From Chelonoidis abingdonii (taxonomy: Eukaryota; Chordata; Testudines; Testudinidae), in the NCBI RefSeq assembly GCF_003597395.2, contig NC_133774.1, positions 38,427,633 through 38,491,632 of the forward strand: a DNA stretch of 64,000 nucleotides, written 5' to 3'. The translations under genes were made by a program, and so were the position numbers. The stretch's first letter is position 1. Each line of letters starts with the position of its first letter. The notes beneath the pieces were generated by a model. The model worked only from the letters and a program-made list of their open reading frames with translations, was not told the origin of the DNA and did no database searches. This document shows, one piece after another, positions 22,816 through 35,650 of the stretch.

Positions 22816-24589
22816 GCCTGGAACCTGTTTAGCAAATTAGGTAACAAGTTTGGAACACATCTCTCCTCATTCTGAATAAGCCCTGAGGAATCTCAAAAGC
22901 TATGAATGTGAAGGTTGGCACCTTATTGTGGTATAACAGCTTTCCCCAGAAACTTGATACAATAGCCATTGCACAGGTACAGTTTTATCATTTAGCCAAA
23001 TAACAGCTTCAGAGTCAAATGGAATTTCCCAAGGGCTGACTTAATTTAGGACATAGGTAAATTGACCTGAGAAAAGGGAATAAATGGATAGGAGATGAAA
23101 ACAATTGCCCACCACTTCAAATAACTTATATTATCTAACACAACACTACAAAAATGTAATAAATCTACCTCGTTATGACCTATTGAATAATATCATGCCA
23201 TGCACATAATTTCACATTGTCCATCCTGCAGGAGTTTAGTATTTATTAATGCTTTCTGTCATCAATTTAACTTCACAATGCTAGGATTTCATGTGCCTGT
23301 AGCCTTCAAACCACAAGTCTGAATTTCCTAAAAAGGATCATATATATCATTTAAGCACAGCTGTTTCAAGTTAAAGGCCAGTCTGGTATATTAAGATGAA
23401 ATGATGCTATATTGTCTATATTAGCAATATTGTTTGTAACCATCATTCTTCATGGTTGATTCTGCATGCTTTAATATGCTACAGCACTATGCCAAGGGAC
23501 ACTTTAGGAAGAATCACTTTAACTGGATGATCTGGCATGTATTGCAATGAACAATCAGTTGTTTTGCTGCTCTAAGGCAAGTGCTGTCAAAGGAGCAGTC
23601 TAATATTGGAAGCACTGAATGTTATTGACTTACCTGTGTCCTGACACTATTTATGCAATCTGACTCATTAAAATCGGCTCCAGTTAGAAAGCCACAAATG
23701 AACCACAGCTGCCTTTCCTTTTAGAAGCTGTCTTTTTCCAGTATGCTAGTGACTCATTCAGAGGCGAAATTTTTTGTGGGAAATATAAGCCAGGCAAGGA
23801 AACACTCATAGTCCACTTTTTCCCATTGATACATAGATGAAGTTCCCATTGACGTCCTTAAAAGTTGCACCCATATAATTGAGGGCAACTCATAGCTTGA
23901 TGACACTAGTCCTTCCTGAATTACTGTTAACTTTGTTTTCTTGGTTTCTCTCTCAACCACTGTTCCCAAAGTTTCCACTTGTCATAAAACCAAATAAGTT
24001 GACGTAAAATAATTTTTTTTAAAATTAGGAAAATAATATATTCCTCTGCTTTAAGTGGCTCTGAACAATGGCTGGTCACAAAAGCTTGAGAAATCATATT
24101 TTTAGCTTCCATAAACAGGACCCATCTACCTGTTTTTCTGATCTTCTCAGTGTCACTTTCACAGCTGCAGCAATTCAGAGCCTTCTTTGAGGATGTCCTT
24201 AGCTGAGAAATCCTCGAAGGACGCCTGAGTCTGTGGTCAAAAGCCTGAGGTTTGGCAGATATGCTGGCCTTACAGTAAGAGATGAAGATCCTAGAGCCAT
24301 ACAGGGTGATGCTTAATATCTGGGAGAAGGACCTGGGGCATAAGGAAAGGAGAGGAGAAACTGATAGTTCATGAAATCTTCTTGGCAAATTTTCTCTCAC
24401 ATGTCTAGTTGGATGGAATGCTAAATGTGCTGTTCTTGCAAAAACTAATGTAATTTGATTGTATTGCACTAGAAGTCTCAACCAGAAGTCTAACCTTTAA
24501 AGAGTGTACATTGTTTATTTATATAATTATGTATGCATAGTATGAAGCCAGAGTCTGTTCAGCATATGGAATATGGTAGGATCTGAGGC
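22816..24589. other. Repeat-poor intronic stretch with a 184-codon minus-strand open frame
   Basis: No transposon recognised. The minus-strand frame 23927-24481 has no motif I can place, and a second short frame continues beyond it in a shifted register. One open frame of this length is roughly what chance gives in 64 kb. Confidence 0.4.
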
Positions 24590-26046
24590 TAAAATAGGGA
24601 AAGAACAAGTTCAAAATTGCTTAGACAAGTTAGATGTCTTCTAGTCTCCTGGGCCTGATGAAATCTATCCTAGAATATTCAAAGGAACTGACTGAGGAGA
24701 TATCTGAGCCATTAGCAATCATCTTCAAAAAGTCATAGTAGACAGGAGAAATTCCAGAGGACTGGAAAAAATATAGTGCCAATCTATTAGAAGGGGAATA
24801 AGGTCAACCTGGGGAATTACAGACCAGTCAGATTAACTTCAGTACCCGGAAAGATAATGGAACAAGTAATCAAGAAATCAATTTGCAAACACCTAGCAGA
24901 TAATAAGGTGATAAGTAACAGTCAGTGTGGGTTTGTCAAGAACATATTTTATCAAGTCAGCCTAATAGCTTTCTTTGACTGGGTAACAATGAAAACAATA
25001 ACAATAGCAGAAAATATGGAAAAGTCTTGTGGATGGGGGGAAGCGGTAGATTTGGTAAATCTTGACTTTAGTAAGGCTTTTGATACTATGTCACATGACT
25101 GTGTCATAAACAAACTAGGGAAAGACAGCCTAGATGGTGCTATTATAAGGTGGGTGCATAACTGGTTGGAAAACCGTTCCCAGGGAGTAGTTGTCAGTGG
25201 TTCATAGTGAAGCTGGAAGGGCATATCAAGTGGGGTCCCACAGGGATCGGTTCTGGGTTCGATTTCTGTTCGATATCTTCATGAATGGTTTAGATAATGG
25301 CATAGAGAGTACACTTATAAAGTTTGTGGACTATACCAAGCTGGGAGGGGTTTCAAATGCTTCAGAGAATAGGATTCAAATTCAAAAGAATCTGGACAAA
25401 CTGGTGAAATTGTCTGATGTAAATGGCATGAAATTCAATAAGGACAAATGCAAAGTACTCCACTTAGGAAGGAACAATCAATCGCACACATACAAAATGG
25501 GAAATGACTTCCTAGGGAAGGAGTACTGCAGAAAGGTATATGGGGGGGGGGGGGTTATAGTGGATCGCAAGCTAAATGTGAGTCAAGCAAAAAAAGCAAA
25601 CCTCATTCTGGGATGTATTAGCAGGGGTGTTGTAAGCAAGACACAAGAAGTAATTCTTCTGCTCTGCTCCATGCTGATTAGGCCTCAACTGAGTATTGTG
25701 TCCAGTTCTGGGTGCCACATTTCAGGAAAGATGTGGACAAATTGGAGAAAGTACAGAGGGGAGACGAGAAGACTGGGGGAGAGGGGCATGATAAAAGTTT
25801 TCAAGTACGTAAAAGTTGTTATAAGGAGGAGGAAGAAAAAATGTTCTTAACCTCTGAGGCTAGGACAAGAAGCAATGGGAAATTTAAATTGCAGGAAGAG
25901 AGATTTAGGTTGGGACATTAGGAAAAACTTCCTAACTATCAAGGTAGTTAAGCACTGGAATAAATTGCCTAAGGAGGTTGTGGAGTCTCTGTCATTGGAG
26001 GTTTTTTAAGAGCACGTTAGACAATCAACAGTTGGGTGGTCTAGAT
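24590..26046 (+). mobile_element. CR1 LINE, reverse transcriptase region to near the 3' end, broken
   Basis: Reading through several frames, it begins near the PDEIHP-like segment (24650). It continues to GFVKN (about 24930), DFSKAFDTMSHDCVINKL (25069-25122) and WLENRSQGVVVSG, then RIQIQKNLDKL, KCKVLHLGRNN, and the C-terminal RTRSNGKF near 25862. The catalytic box, normally FADDTKLG, reads KFVDYTKLGG (25321-25350), so the second Asp is lost. Frameshifts and stops break it into at least four frames; a run of 13 G (25542-25554) sits where the family has about five. Its own 3' UTR is cut off at 26046 by another repeat. Confidence 0.93.
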
Positions 26047-26165
26047 CAGTGGTTCGCAGCTCTAGGCCAATGGGGGCTGCAGGAAGAGGCACGGACCAAG
26101 GGACGTCCTGACTGCCCTTCCTGCAGGCCCCATTGGCCTGGAGCGGCGAACAGTGGCCAGTGTAT
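26047..26165. mobile_element. hAT-like MITE fragment inserted in the CR1 3' end
   Basis: Starts CAGTGGTTCGCAGCTCTAGG exactly where CR1 sequence (GGTGGTCTAGAT) stops. GGCCAATGGGGGCTGCAGGA and TCCTGCAGGCCCCATTGGCC are inverted copies. The far end (GCGGCGAACAGTGGCCAGTG) lacks a clean terminus, so it is probably truncated. Confidence 0.65.
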
Positions 26166-27519
26166 CCACCTCATAAAACTGCTATCATGAATATTCACGG
26201 ATTAGTGAGAGAAAGAGGTGCAAAAGCAATCTAATTAAACTGAAATTCAGAATTCAAGAACTCATTCATGAGTAAATTTTCAAACTATTGTCTCAGCTCC
26301 ACTCCCCAGCAGCTAACAATTAAGGAAAGTTTTTGTTTCTTTATATTGTGTATATATATATTTTTATGTTGTGTTCTCATCTCCAGAGCCAAGGTCCTAC
26401 ATTTCATACAGTCACAGCCAGTCTGAGCTGATGTTATTTTTTTCAGTGGGAAAACACTAGCGTTCTTAGCAGAACAAATCTCTCTTTGCATGGTGAGCTT
26501 GCAGAAAATAATGGCCTGATTCTGGCAGAGAGGAAGCTAAAAGTAATTTACATTCTGCGTGGGTGGAGTGAATGGGAAGCAGCAGTTATTGAACCTGCCT
26601 CTGATACCTGAGAATACAGGTTACGGTGAAACATGAGTCACTTGATCCTATGTCACAAAGCAGCAGAAATGTACCAAAATGCAGTAAGTGAACAGACTGA
26701 GGTTCAGAGGATTATCTTATTCTGGAGTTCCTATCATTTGGATGCTCCAGGATTACCCGTGTTTGACTATTAGTCCTGTTGCCCTCTTCTTACAGTGCAT
26801 CTCTTCCTGTTGTTTCCCTCCTTGTCATGTGAGGGAGATGAAAGAGTATCACCACTCCCACCCAGTGCACTTATCTAGAAGATAAGGGAGAATAATCTTC
26901 TGGAAAAGAAGCCTTGTTGTTTAACGGGTATAAGGGAGATAAGTCCTCCAAATCCAGTACCCTTTCCTAGGCAGAGATGCAGGGGGAAAAAGCTCCTAAC
27001 CCTACTGTTACAAACCCTGTAGGCTCTTCTGTGTCTAACAAGCCACAGATTCCCCTCACAGCCTCACGTTCCCTTAGTGGATTTCTGGTGAAAACAGCCT
27101 CGTGGTCTTCCTCCCCTTCCCCTGACATCTTTCAGATGATGGTGGCTGGTCCTCTCTTTTCTCAGGGATCTTCTATTATCTTACATCTGCTTGATCTGAT
27201 TTTCCATCTTCGTGGCTGATGTGAAGTGTTATGACATTGTTGGACAGATAGACAGATCTGGACGTCAGAAATCTTAAACAGTTATGTAATTGCAGAAAAA
27301 TGTTTGTAGTGATGCATGGACTACTTTGCATATGAATACATTAATGATCTGTCATATTTCCTTAGCATAAGTGAGCAGATTTTAAGAGAATATGATTTTT
27401 TTAATGGATTTCAAGTGTTTTAATTACAAGCCTTTGGGATTCTAGTTAACTGTGAACAGAATTACTGAAAATCACACTGATCACGTGGCTGCAAAACTAG
27501 AATGGTAGTTGCATCATCA
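26166..27519. other. Intronic sequence without recognised features
   Basis: Includes a short TATATATAT tract near 26350. No CR1 3' remainder was found after the MITE. Confidence 0.4.
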
Positions 27520-27590
27520 TGTTCTCCAGGACAATAACAATACCTATTTCTTACAGAGTGCTTTTCATCTATACAGGTAATTGATTTACC
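27520..27590 (-). repeat. MIR-like SINE tail fragment
   Basis: CAATAACAATACCTATTTCT, then GAGTGCTTTTCATCTATACA, resembles the reversed tail 'ataatacctagctcttatatagcgcttttcatc'. Confidence 0.45.
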
Positions 27591-27774
27591 CTTTAATTTA
27601 CTGATTGTGTAATTAAGTGGCTAGCTTAAGAAAAATAGAATCATAAGCAAAAATACAATAATTCTGTTTATGATTGATCATCCTGAAATGGTTTATTCTT
27701 GTGTGAATGCTCATGCTTTCGATTTCTTGTCTCTCCCCATCTTCGTGTTTTCTTGTTGTGATGCTTCATGGTGG

Positions 27775-28513
27775 TAGTACTGCTGAAAAGGATTTGGGGG
27801 TTATAGTGGATCACAAATTGAATATGAATCAACAATCTGATGCAGTCGACAAGGAGAGAAACAATAGGCAGAAATGCACTGTCAGAGGATAGCAACAGGG
27901 CTTATTGTCAATATCATTCACAGGAGTGTAGTATGTAAGAGACGGAAGATAACTGTCCTGTCCTATTGGTGAAGCCTCAGATGGAGTATTGTGTTTAGTT
28001 CTGGGCACCACACTTTAAGAAAGATGTGGATAAATTGGAGTGTGTCCAGAGGAGAGCAGCAAAAATGATAAATGGTTTAGAAAACCTGAACTATCCGGAA
28101 AGGTTTTAAAAATATAAAAAAGAGCATGTTTAGTTTTAAGAAAAGAAAACTTGAGGGTGGGGGGACCTGATAATGGTCTTCAAATATGTTAAGGGCTGTT
28201 ATAAAGAGGATAGTGATCAATTGTTCTCCATGTCCACTGAAGGTAGTACCAGAAGCAATGGGCTTAATCTGCAGCAAGGGAGATTTAGATTAGACATTAG
28301 GAAAAGCTTTCTAACTATAAAGGTAGTTATACCTATTCCAGAGCTTCCTTAGGAGGTTATGGAATCCCCATCATTGGAGGTGTGTAAGAACAGGTTGGAC
28401 AAACCCCTGTCAGGGATGATCTAGGTTTACTTGATCCTGTCTCAGTGCTGGGCGGGGGCTGGACTTGTTGACCTCTCGAGGTCCCTTTTAGCCCTACCTT
28501 TCTGTGATTCTGT
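27775..28513 (+). mobile_element. CR1 LINE, 3' part, decayed
   Basis: GATTTGGGGGTTATAGTGGA opens it. Later come AGATGGAGTATTGTGTTTAG, GGCACCACACTTTAAGAAAG, AGAAGCAATGGGCTTAATCT, GAGATTTAGATTAGACATTA and the 3' UTR GGCTGGACTTGTTGACCTCT. It ends with TTTCTGTGATTCTGT, a decayed (ATTCTATG)n tail. Many stops and small deletions. Confidence 0.92.
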
Positions 28514-31149
28514 ACACAAAATTAATTCAAGCTCACTTAAACATATAGGGCCTGATCCAGTTCATATGACTTCAGTAGAGTTTCATTGACCACAGCTGGC
28601 ATTAGATCAAACTCTGGAAGCCAATACTATATAAAGGAGTCCTTTCCATCCCCTTTGGAACATTGTTGATCTTAGCACAACTTCTCCATACCCTGTGCTC
28701 AGGGAACACAAACAATGGGGGAGGGGGGAATCCCGATCCTATTAAAGTCAATGAGAATTTGCCATTGATTTTTCTGGGGTGAAAATTCTGTCCCCATGAA
28801 AAACTCTAACTCCCCCTCCTCCCTGCATAAGTGCAAAAGGGAGAATGTTGCACCCCTTCCTTTAAACTTGGGACCTAGGCAATAGGAGCTACTGTCTGAT
28901 TTCCTTTCTTTTTAAAGAGGAATAATCTTAGACATTTTTAGGACACCAATATGTGGCACTTCAAATGTCCCTGTATGATGACTGCATAATTAGCAGTTGA
29001 TAATGGGAAGTGATGTTCTCTTCCAAAGTGTCCTTATTTTGTGCTTGTAATAAAAAAGAACCTCTCTCAAGAACAAATCCTAACACTTTTCAGACTGCAA
29101 AATATGCCCCTAGCCATTACAGTTCAGGATTTCCCATCTACAAATGCTAATATCGTTTTTGTTGCTAGTTAGTATTAGGAAATTCCATTCCCAACTCCAG
29201 CAGGTACTAAGTGATTGAGTTAGAAATCAAAGGAAGTTAGAACAAGTAAAAATAGAGCAAGAAGGAAGCAGAGCAGATCTGCTGGAGGAGGTCCATTTCA
29301 GTGTATGCAGTTATGAATTATTCACATACCCTCTTTAAGCCTTTTCTGTGTGTATTGTAGTGAGTCTTCTAGAGATGTCTGTTTTTCCATTATAATCTCA
29401 TGTTCTGGACTTAACAGGATTTGCACAAACCTTGTCTCAGGTTTTCTTTTAGGTGGGTTCTTACCTGCGGAGTTTCTCCTTTGAGTTTTTGTTTGGAACA
29501 AGCACCTAACTGCAAAGAGAAATTCAGTTGAAACAGTTGTGTTGCAAGTTAAAGTAGACAAAATTATCAAATTCCACTTTGACTATAAATCTACCCAGTC
29601 GGGGCAACTTGGTCCTGCCAGAAAAGTTGTCAGTCATACTGAAACTGTTTCTTAAAAGTACTTCTGACTGAAGTAGCCTTTATATTAAATACTGATCTAC
29701 TTCCCCAGCACTCAGAAAGCCCTAGGATTAAGAAAGAACACAATACTCCTATCTGTTTGCTACTTTTCCTGTCCCTGGGTTGTGCCAGATGCAGAAACGC
29801 CGGACCCTTTTTTTCAACATCAAAATAAAATTCAATGTGATCTTCAGGGCCATCTTTCCAAAATAAACTGTGTGTCCACTATTGCCATGGGTTATACATA
29901 GACTAGAAATCAGTTAATGTTCAGTCTGTCTAGGCACAGAGCTCCTCTCACCCAGCCCCATAGCACAGCCCCACAGAGCCCCTCTCACCCAGCCAGCAGT
30001 AGGAAACTGTAGCTAGGTATACGATAATGTCAAGAAATCAATCCTTTACTGTGGTCACCTGAAGAATTTCTGGAACAGAACCAGGAGTAGCTCAGTCCTA
30101 CAAAAGACTGTCAGACTCTGCACTGCCTTATATCGTGAAGTCTGTACAATGAGACCTGTACCTTTATTGAGTTAGTAACAGACAGCGTCTGCTTATGGGG
30201 TACATTTCTTTCATAACTGATATTTTAGGGAGTTTGATGTAAATACATCTGATTTCTCTGAACTCTGATATGCCTGGAGAATCTGAGAATCTGCTTCTAT
30301 GACTATTTAGTGTCAAGATGATTTGTTCTTTTCTATTTCCCTTTGGATGGAATCATTGTACTCCATGGCTAAATGAAGAGAAAATCCTTTGCGCCATATT
30401 AAAACAATTGCTGCTATGTAGCTCTCTTAAAAATTCCATTAAGGAATTAAACAAATTGAAAGAATGGCATTCCAATGTGCTAGTAAAGAAGCTGCACGTG
30501 TGTGATTTATTTTTAAAAAAGACTAGTTTATAAAATAAGTAAGAAATACAGTAGGAAATTTTACAGTAATAAAATAAATAAGGAAATACAGTAATACAGA
30601 GGAATTGCGGTTAACATTGGGAATCTTTCATGGTCTGCATTTCTCTGAAGATGTTATGAGCTTGATCCTGCATCCTTACACGAAGAGCTGTCTCTAATTA
30701 TGAGGTTTGAAAAAGAAGTCCCACTGAAGTCAGTATAAATAGAAAATGCTGCAAAATCTCAACAGTCAAAAAATAGGCATATAACTGCCTGAAAACTCGC
30801 TTCTTCTCCCTCCCCTGCAAGAGTGAATATAGTAATAAAACAATAACAAATGAACTTCCACGTTCACTCTTTAACAAAGCCATCAAGATGTGGACATATT
30901 TTTCTATGTAACCAAACGAAGATTAAGAGCAAAGTAACAGAAATTAACTCCTTCTTCAGAGGAATTGAGTTCACTGTTCTTCTTCAGACGAAGAAACCCA
31001 ACCAGAACCAAAACTTTTTGCAGAGATTCTCTCCAGTCTACAACCAAAATCTTTAAGAAGGAATGTTAACTATACTTCAGCACTACCTGACATCTTGGAT
31101 CCTAACCTTAAAAAGGAAAGTTACCTCAGTATTTTCTGTATTACCTGTA
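28514..31149. other. Mostly unassigned intron; small local duplication at about 29937-29997
   Basis: 'CACAGAGCTCCTCTCACCCA' and 'CACAGAGCCCCTCTCACCCA' are tandem near-copies 36 bp apart. 'GGGCCTGATCCAGTT...' near 28550 and 'GATCCTGCATCC...AAGTCCCACTGAAG' near 30665 are scraps of old dispersed repeats. Otherwise nothing. Confidence 0.45.
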
Positions 31150-31399
31150 TCTGTTCTAGAGAATATCTATTTTAGGCACTTACATGGCCATCTTGCAGTC
31201 TTTAATGTATTTGTTCTCACAGCATCCTTGTGAGGTAGGGAAGTGCTAAAATCCCCATTATACAGATGGGGAACTGAGGCACAGAGAGAGCAAGTGACTT
31301 GCCCAGGGTCACCCAGAAGCTTCTGTAGCAGAGCAAGAGTTAAACCCAGGCCCCCCACAGCACAGGTGTGTGCTCTACCCACTAGACCATTCTTCCTGG
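31150..31399 (-). repeat. MIR-type SINE, reversed, well preserved
   Basis: TTCTCACAGCATCCTTGTGA, CCCCATTATACAGATGGGGA, ACTGAGGCACAGAGAGAGCA, AGTGACTTGCCCAGGGTCAC and CTCTACCCACTAGACCATTC follow the full MIR order from tail to tRNA-like head. This is one of the clearest SINEs here. Confidence 0.85.
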
Positions 31400-32890
31400 A
31401 ATACAGCAAATGTTGATTTCATGTTGCATAGTTACCTAAGGCACTTGAGCAGGTTTTAAGGGTGACCCTGGTTCTGCTTCTCAAACCTGGTAAATTATAT
31501 GGGCCAGATGTAGGGGTGTAGCAGATCTGCACAGAACACAGATTAGGAATGGGTGTGTGCAAAGCTCACTTTTGCACTCCCCTAAATCTGGTGCTGCCTC
31601 TGGGCTGGGGTTGAACTCCATGTACCTGGGCTGCTCTAATCTATGCTAGTCAGAAATGACACCAAAGTTCAAAACCCACCATTAGAATTGGGGTGCACAA
31701 AAATCTGGCTACCAGCAGCAGGAACTGCCAGTGGCCTAAGAACCTCTACACTGCAGGAGGCTCACCCTTGCACTGGGGTGATTCACCATGGGTTTATTGC
31801 ACTAGGTTTATCTAGGGCCAGATTGCAATGGCAATACTGTGCAAAGCAGTCAAACTTCACAAGAGAATCTGAACAAAATATTTTAAAAAAAAACCTGTGT
31901 AAATTTTGCTGTCTCAAAAGCATGTGTTCACTTCATGCTCACTGCTACATAATGATGAAATTTAGCACTGAGTAGGTCCAAGCTCAAGCTGCAGAGCCAT
32001 GAGTACATTTGCAATCTGAACGTCTCCCTACCTGTTAGATGGCTCCCTGGAATTAATGGGAGGATTCTCAGAGTGTCCTCCTACAAAATGATGCAATTTA
32101 ACAAGCCAACTGGCAGCATGTGGAAGGATTATTACATAACTGAAGTCTGAGGATACTGCTTTGAGACATTGGATACATGGGGGCTCATGAGAGAGGATAT
32201 TTACGTAGGTAGATTAGCTAATCCAGTGGAGTTTCTGCAAGCTCAGGCAAGGGCTAAAAATGTAATTTAGGAAAACAAAGACCTACACCAAAGAAGGGAA
32301 AAGAACCCTAAACTTAAAGGACTGAACTAACACGTTTTATCGCTGTTACTTATTGACTATGCTATAAATATTATCAGAACATGTAGAATCAAATGTGAAC
32401 CTATCAGCACATCAGTCCTGCACAGTTTAGCTCCTGTGATATTTTTTCTACTTCCCTGGAAAGGACAACCGTTTGCTGGACAAAATACTAGGTAATATTT
32501 TTTAAGCAAGATTTTATGGTATGCTAAACTCAGTGCTTTAGGAGCTCACAGTGTCAGCAGAATCTCTTCTCATAATTGAATTGCAGCCTTATTGTTTGAG
32601 AACTCAGTGTGTAAATTAAAAGCACATGGGGCTGCCTCTTTCATATCTACGCCAATGAAGAATAAAATACATTCATGTGTGAATGATGGATCGTGAAACC
32701 TGTCACATTTAGACTATAGGAAAACAGCTTGGAGAGTCACGAATAACAAAAGAAATGGGCCAGTGTGGATTCTGTGCTCAAGTTTCCCAATATTTACTAA
32801 TTTTGTGAGTCTGATGCATAATTTTTCCTTTAAAATCCCACAGGAAACAAATACACTATAAATAAAACAGAGTATCAAGTGTTTCTTTTT
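31400..32890. other. Intronic sequence without recognised features
   Basis: Nothing recognised; AT-rich after 32200. Confidence 0.4.
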
Positions 32891-34028
32891 CATAGAATCA
32901 TAAACTTGGCCCCTATGCTGAGGCAGGGCCAAGTACACCTAAACCGTCCCTGTTGTGTTTGTCTAATCCAGGGATAGGCAACCTATGGCACGGGTGCCGA
33001 AGGCAGCACACGAGCTTATCTTCAGTGGCACTCACACTGCCTGGGTCCTGCCACCGCTCTGGAGGGCTCTGCAATTTAATTTAATTTTAAATGAAGCTTC
33101 TAACATTTTAAAAACCTTATTTACTTACATACAACATAGTTTAGTTATATTATAGACTTATAGAAAGAGACCTTCTAAAAATGTTACACTGTATTACTGG
33201 CAGGGAAAACCTTAAATCAGAGTGAATAAATGAAGACTCGGCACACCACTTCTGAAAGGTTGCCGACCCCTGGTCTAATCTGTTCTTAAAAACATTGGAT
33301 GGTGGGGATTCCACAACATCCCTTGGTAACCTTTTCTAGTACATAACTACCCTTATAGTTAGAAGGTTTTTCCTAATATCAAACTGAAATCTCCTCTGCT
33401 GCAGATTAAGTCCATTACTACGTGTCCTATGTTCAGTGGACTTAGGGAACAATTGATCAGTGTATTCTTCATAACAGCACTTAACATGTTTGAAGACTGT
33501 TTTCAGATCCCCCCTCAGCTGTCTTTTCACAAAACTAACCATGCCCAGTTTCATTAATATTTTCTCATCAGTCATAATTTCTAAATCTTTTATCATATTT
33601 GTTGTCTCCTCTGGACTCTGTCCAGTTTGTCCACATCTCTCCTAAAGTGTGGTGCCCAAAACTGGACACAGTACTTCAGCTGGGGCCTGCCTAGGGCCAA
33701 ATGGAGCAGAACTATTACTTCCCATGTCTTCTATACGACACACCATTAATGCACCCCAGAATGATATTAGCATTTTTTGCAGCTGCATCACATTGTTGCT
33801 GCATATTTAATTTGTGATTCACTATAACTTCCAGATCAATTTCAGCAGCTATTCCGCATTTTGTATTTGATTTTTTCCCTTCCTAAGGGGTAATACTTTT
33901 CACTTGTCTTTATTGAATTTCACCTTCTTGGTATCAGAACAGGTCTCTAATTTGTCAAAATTGTTTTGAATTCTAATCTTGTCCTCCGGAGTGCTTGCAA
34001 CCCGTCCCAGCTTGGTGTCATCTGCATT
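32891..34028 (-). mobile_element. CR1 LINE, reversed 3' part, split by a hAT element at 32969-33272
   Basis: The 3' end (CATAGAATCATAAACTTGGC) lies at the left. After the insertion the frame on the minus strand gives TDEKILMKL, KTVFKHVKCCYEEYTDQLF and EHRTRSNGLNLQQRRFQFD. Further left-to-right come GGTGCCCAAAACTGGACACA, CTTTTTTGCAGCTGC and CCGTCCCAGCTTGGTGTCAT, each in the expected CR1 order. Homology stops near 34028. Frames are broken. Confidence 0.92.
32969..33272. mobile_element. hAT-type MITE, 304 bp, nested in CR1 with perfect 8 bp target duplication
   Basis: GTCTAATC at 32961-32968 and 33273-33280 flanks it exactly, and removing the element plus one octamer restores continuous CR1 sequence. 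The ends CAGGGATAGGCAACCT and (inverted) CAGGGGTCGGCAACCT match at 14 of 16. The interior runs GGCACGGGTGCCGAAGGC ... TGAAGACTCGGCACACCACT. A recognised turtle-type family with no transposase. Confidence 0.95.
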
Positions 34029-35504
34029 AAACACCTCAACCTTTTTGGTGTCATCCGTTCTCTCCTTGCCTGCTGATAGTGGACCTACACTTTCCTTTGA
34101 CTTTCTCTTTTATATCATTCTCTTCCCAAATGCATTGTTCTTTAATTCTCTATTCTACCTTCCCTACAAGGAAGTCTAAAAATTGAGTTGGTTATTGAAA
34201 AAATCAGTATTTTTCCCAGCAAAAGATAAAAGTGACCAGAAGCCAAAGTAATGATCTGCTATTATTGGTTGTTCTGCTGTTCTTCTCAAGGATGCTATAG
34301 TGTCTTCAAATCTTTAGTCCAGGCCAGAGAACGCTCAGCAGGCACAAAGAAAAAACAAATACTAATTCTAGCTTAATGGATTTTTAGGTCACGGAGCTGG
34401 CTTTTTTTCTCAAATACAACTTTTGGATGAAGGAGTTGGTAGTCCCCCAGTACAATTTCCTTTGTCTACACAGAAAAGTTAACTATGTTGTTGTCTGTTG
34501 ATGATGGTCTTGTTAATAGATGAACATGAAGGCTCTGTACTGAATGTAGTAAACAAGTTGTTGACCTAAATAACGTTTTTCTTACCCATCAAGCCACGAG
34601 GTTTGGGATTTTAGGAAAGTGAGCCTTGCAGGTGTTTTGACAGAGTCAGTCACTCATACATGAAAGACTAAAACAACCAAAAATAAAACAGAACTAAATT
34701 TTTTAAATCTTACAATCCTGATTTGACCTACTCTCGCTAACAAAAATATCATATTGGTCTCATTTTACCAGAATCACAGTCAAATCCAATTACTCACATT
34801 GATTTTGGGGGCATTTAACAGAATTGCTTTATAGTTCTTAATAAATGTTACACAAGTTTCCAGTTTTAGTTGAATTATTTATTTTAACAATTGTGGGTAA
34901 TGAAATTAGGTGCAAAGACTTGAATGCAAATCCATATACGTGAATTAGCTCCAGAAACAGTGTTTGAAATAATCAAAGGCTTGTACTAAGTTAGTAAATT
35001 GAATTAAAGAGGAAGTCACTAAATTGTACAGGGCTGACTCCTCCGCTCATAACAGAGAGACATGGTCTGTGGCTGTCCTTTAGCTTGGAAGAAATTTTTC
35101 CCCATTCTTATGTTTATTTTATTGTCCAATAATACAGATCTAATACTATAATGATTTGCAACTAGTGACTCTGACAGGAATTCCTGACCTTGGGATAGCA
35201 GCATGATATACAAACTTGCCAAAGACATTTGAAAAAAAGCAGAATGTTATATTGGATATAAAATATAAATTCTGAACAATTCCTGCATTGTTAATTATAT
35301 GTATATCACAGTATATAGCAGTAGCTTCTATCATTTTTTGTATTGTTGTCAGGTGATGCCTGAGCATCGACACAAGTGCATAGTCTCCAATAGTCACAAT
35401 TCCTTGTGGGTGAAATGACTTTCACCTCTTTCGCCCTAAATTCATGGCTTGTAATGGAAAGAATGAATTTAGGATCCAATTCTATAAGGCGTGGAACAAT
35501 CCAG
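34029..35504. other. Intronic sequence without recognised features
   Basis: AT-rich, no assignable repeat. A second 'TTGGTGTCATCCG' at 34047 may be a small duplication of the CR1 edge. Confidence 0.4.
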
Positions 35505-35650
35505 CCCAAGCCAGCAAATCACTTCAGCATGTACTTAATTTAGTTCTACTGGCTTCATTAGGACTATTCAGGTGCTTGACTTTAAGCATATGCTAAAGTA
35601 TTTTGCTATATTGGAGTAGTGTTTAGTACCTTGTAGGATTGAGTCCTTAA
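35505..35650. repeat. Ancient dispersed repeat, copy of the 1312 family
   Basis: CACTTCAGCATGTACTTAAT, then GGCTTCATTAGGACTATTCA, GGTGCTTGACTTTAAGCATA, TGCTAAAGTATTTTGCTATA and TTGTAGGATTGAGTCCTTAA. The fullest copy after 1312. Confidence 0.6.

Noticed and set aside
24857..25850. Functional reverse transcriptase gene
   Set aside because: Frames are broken, and the catalytic FADD box reads FVDY, with the second Asp replaced; a dead CR1 copy.
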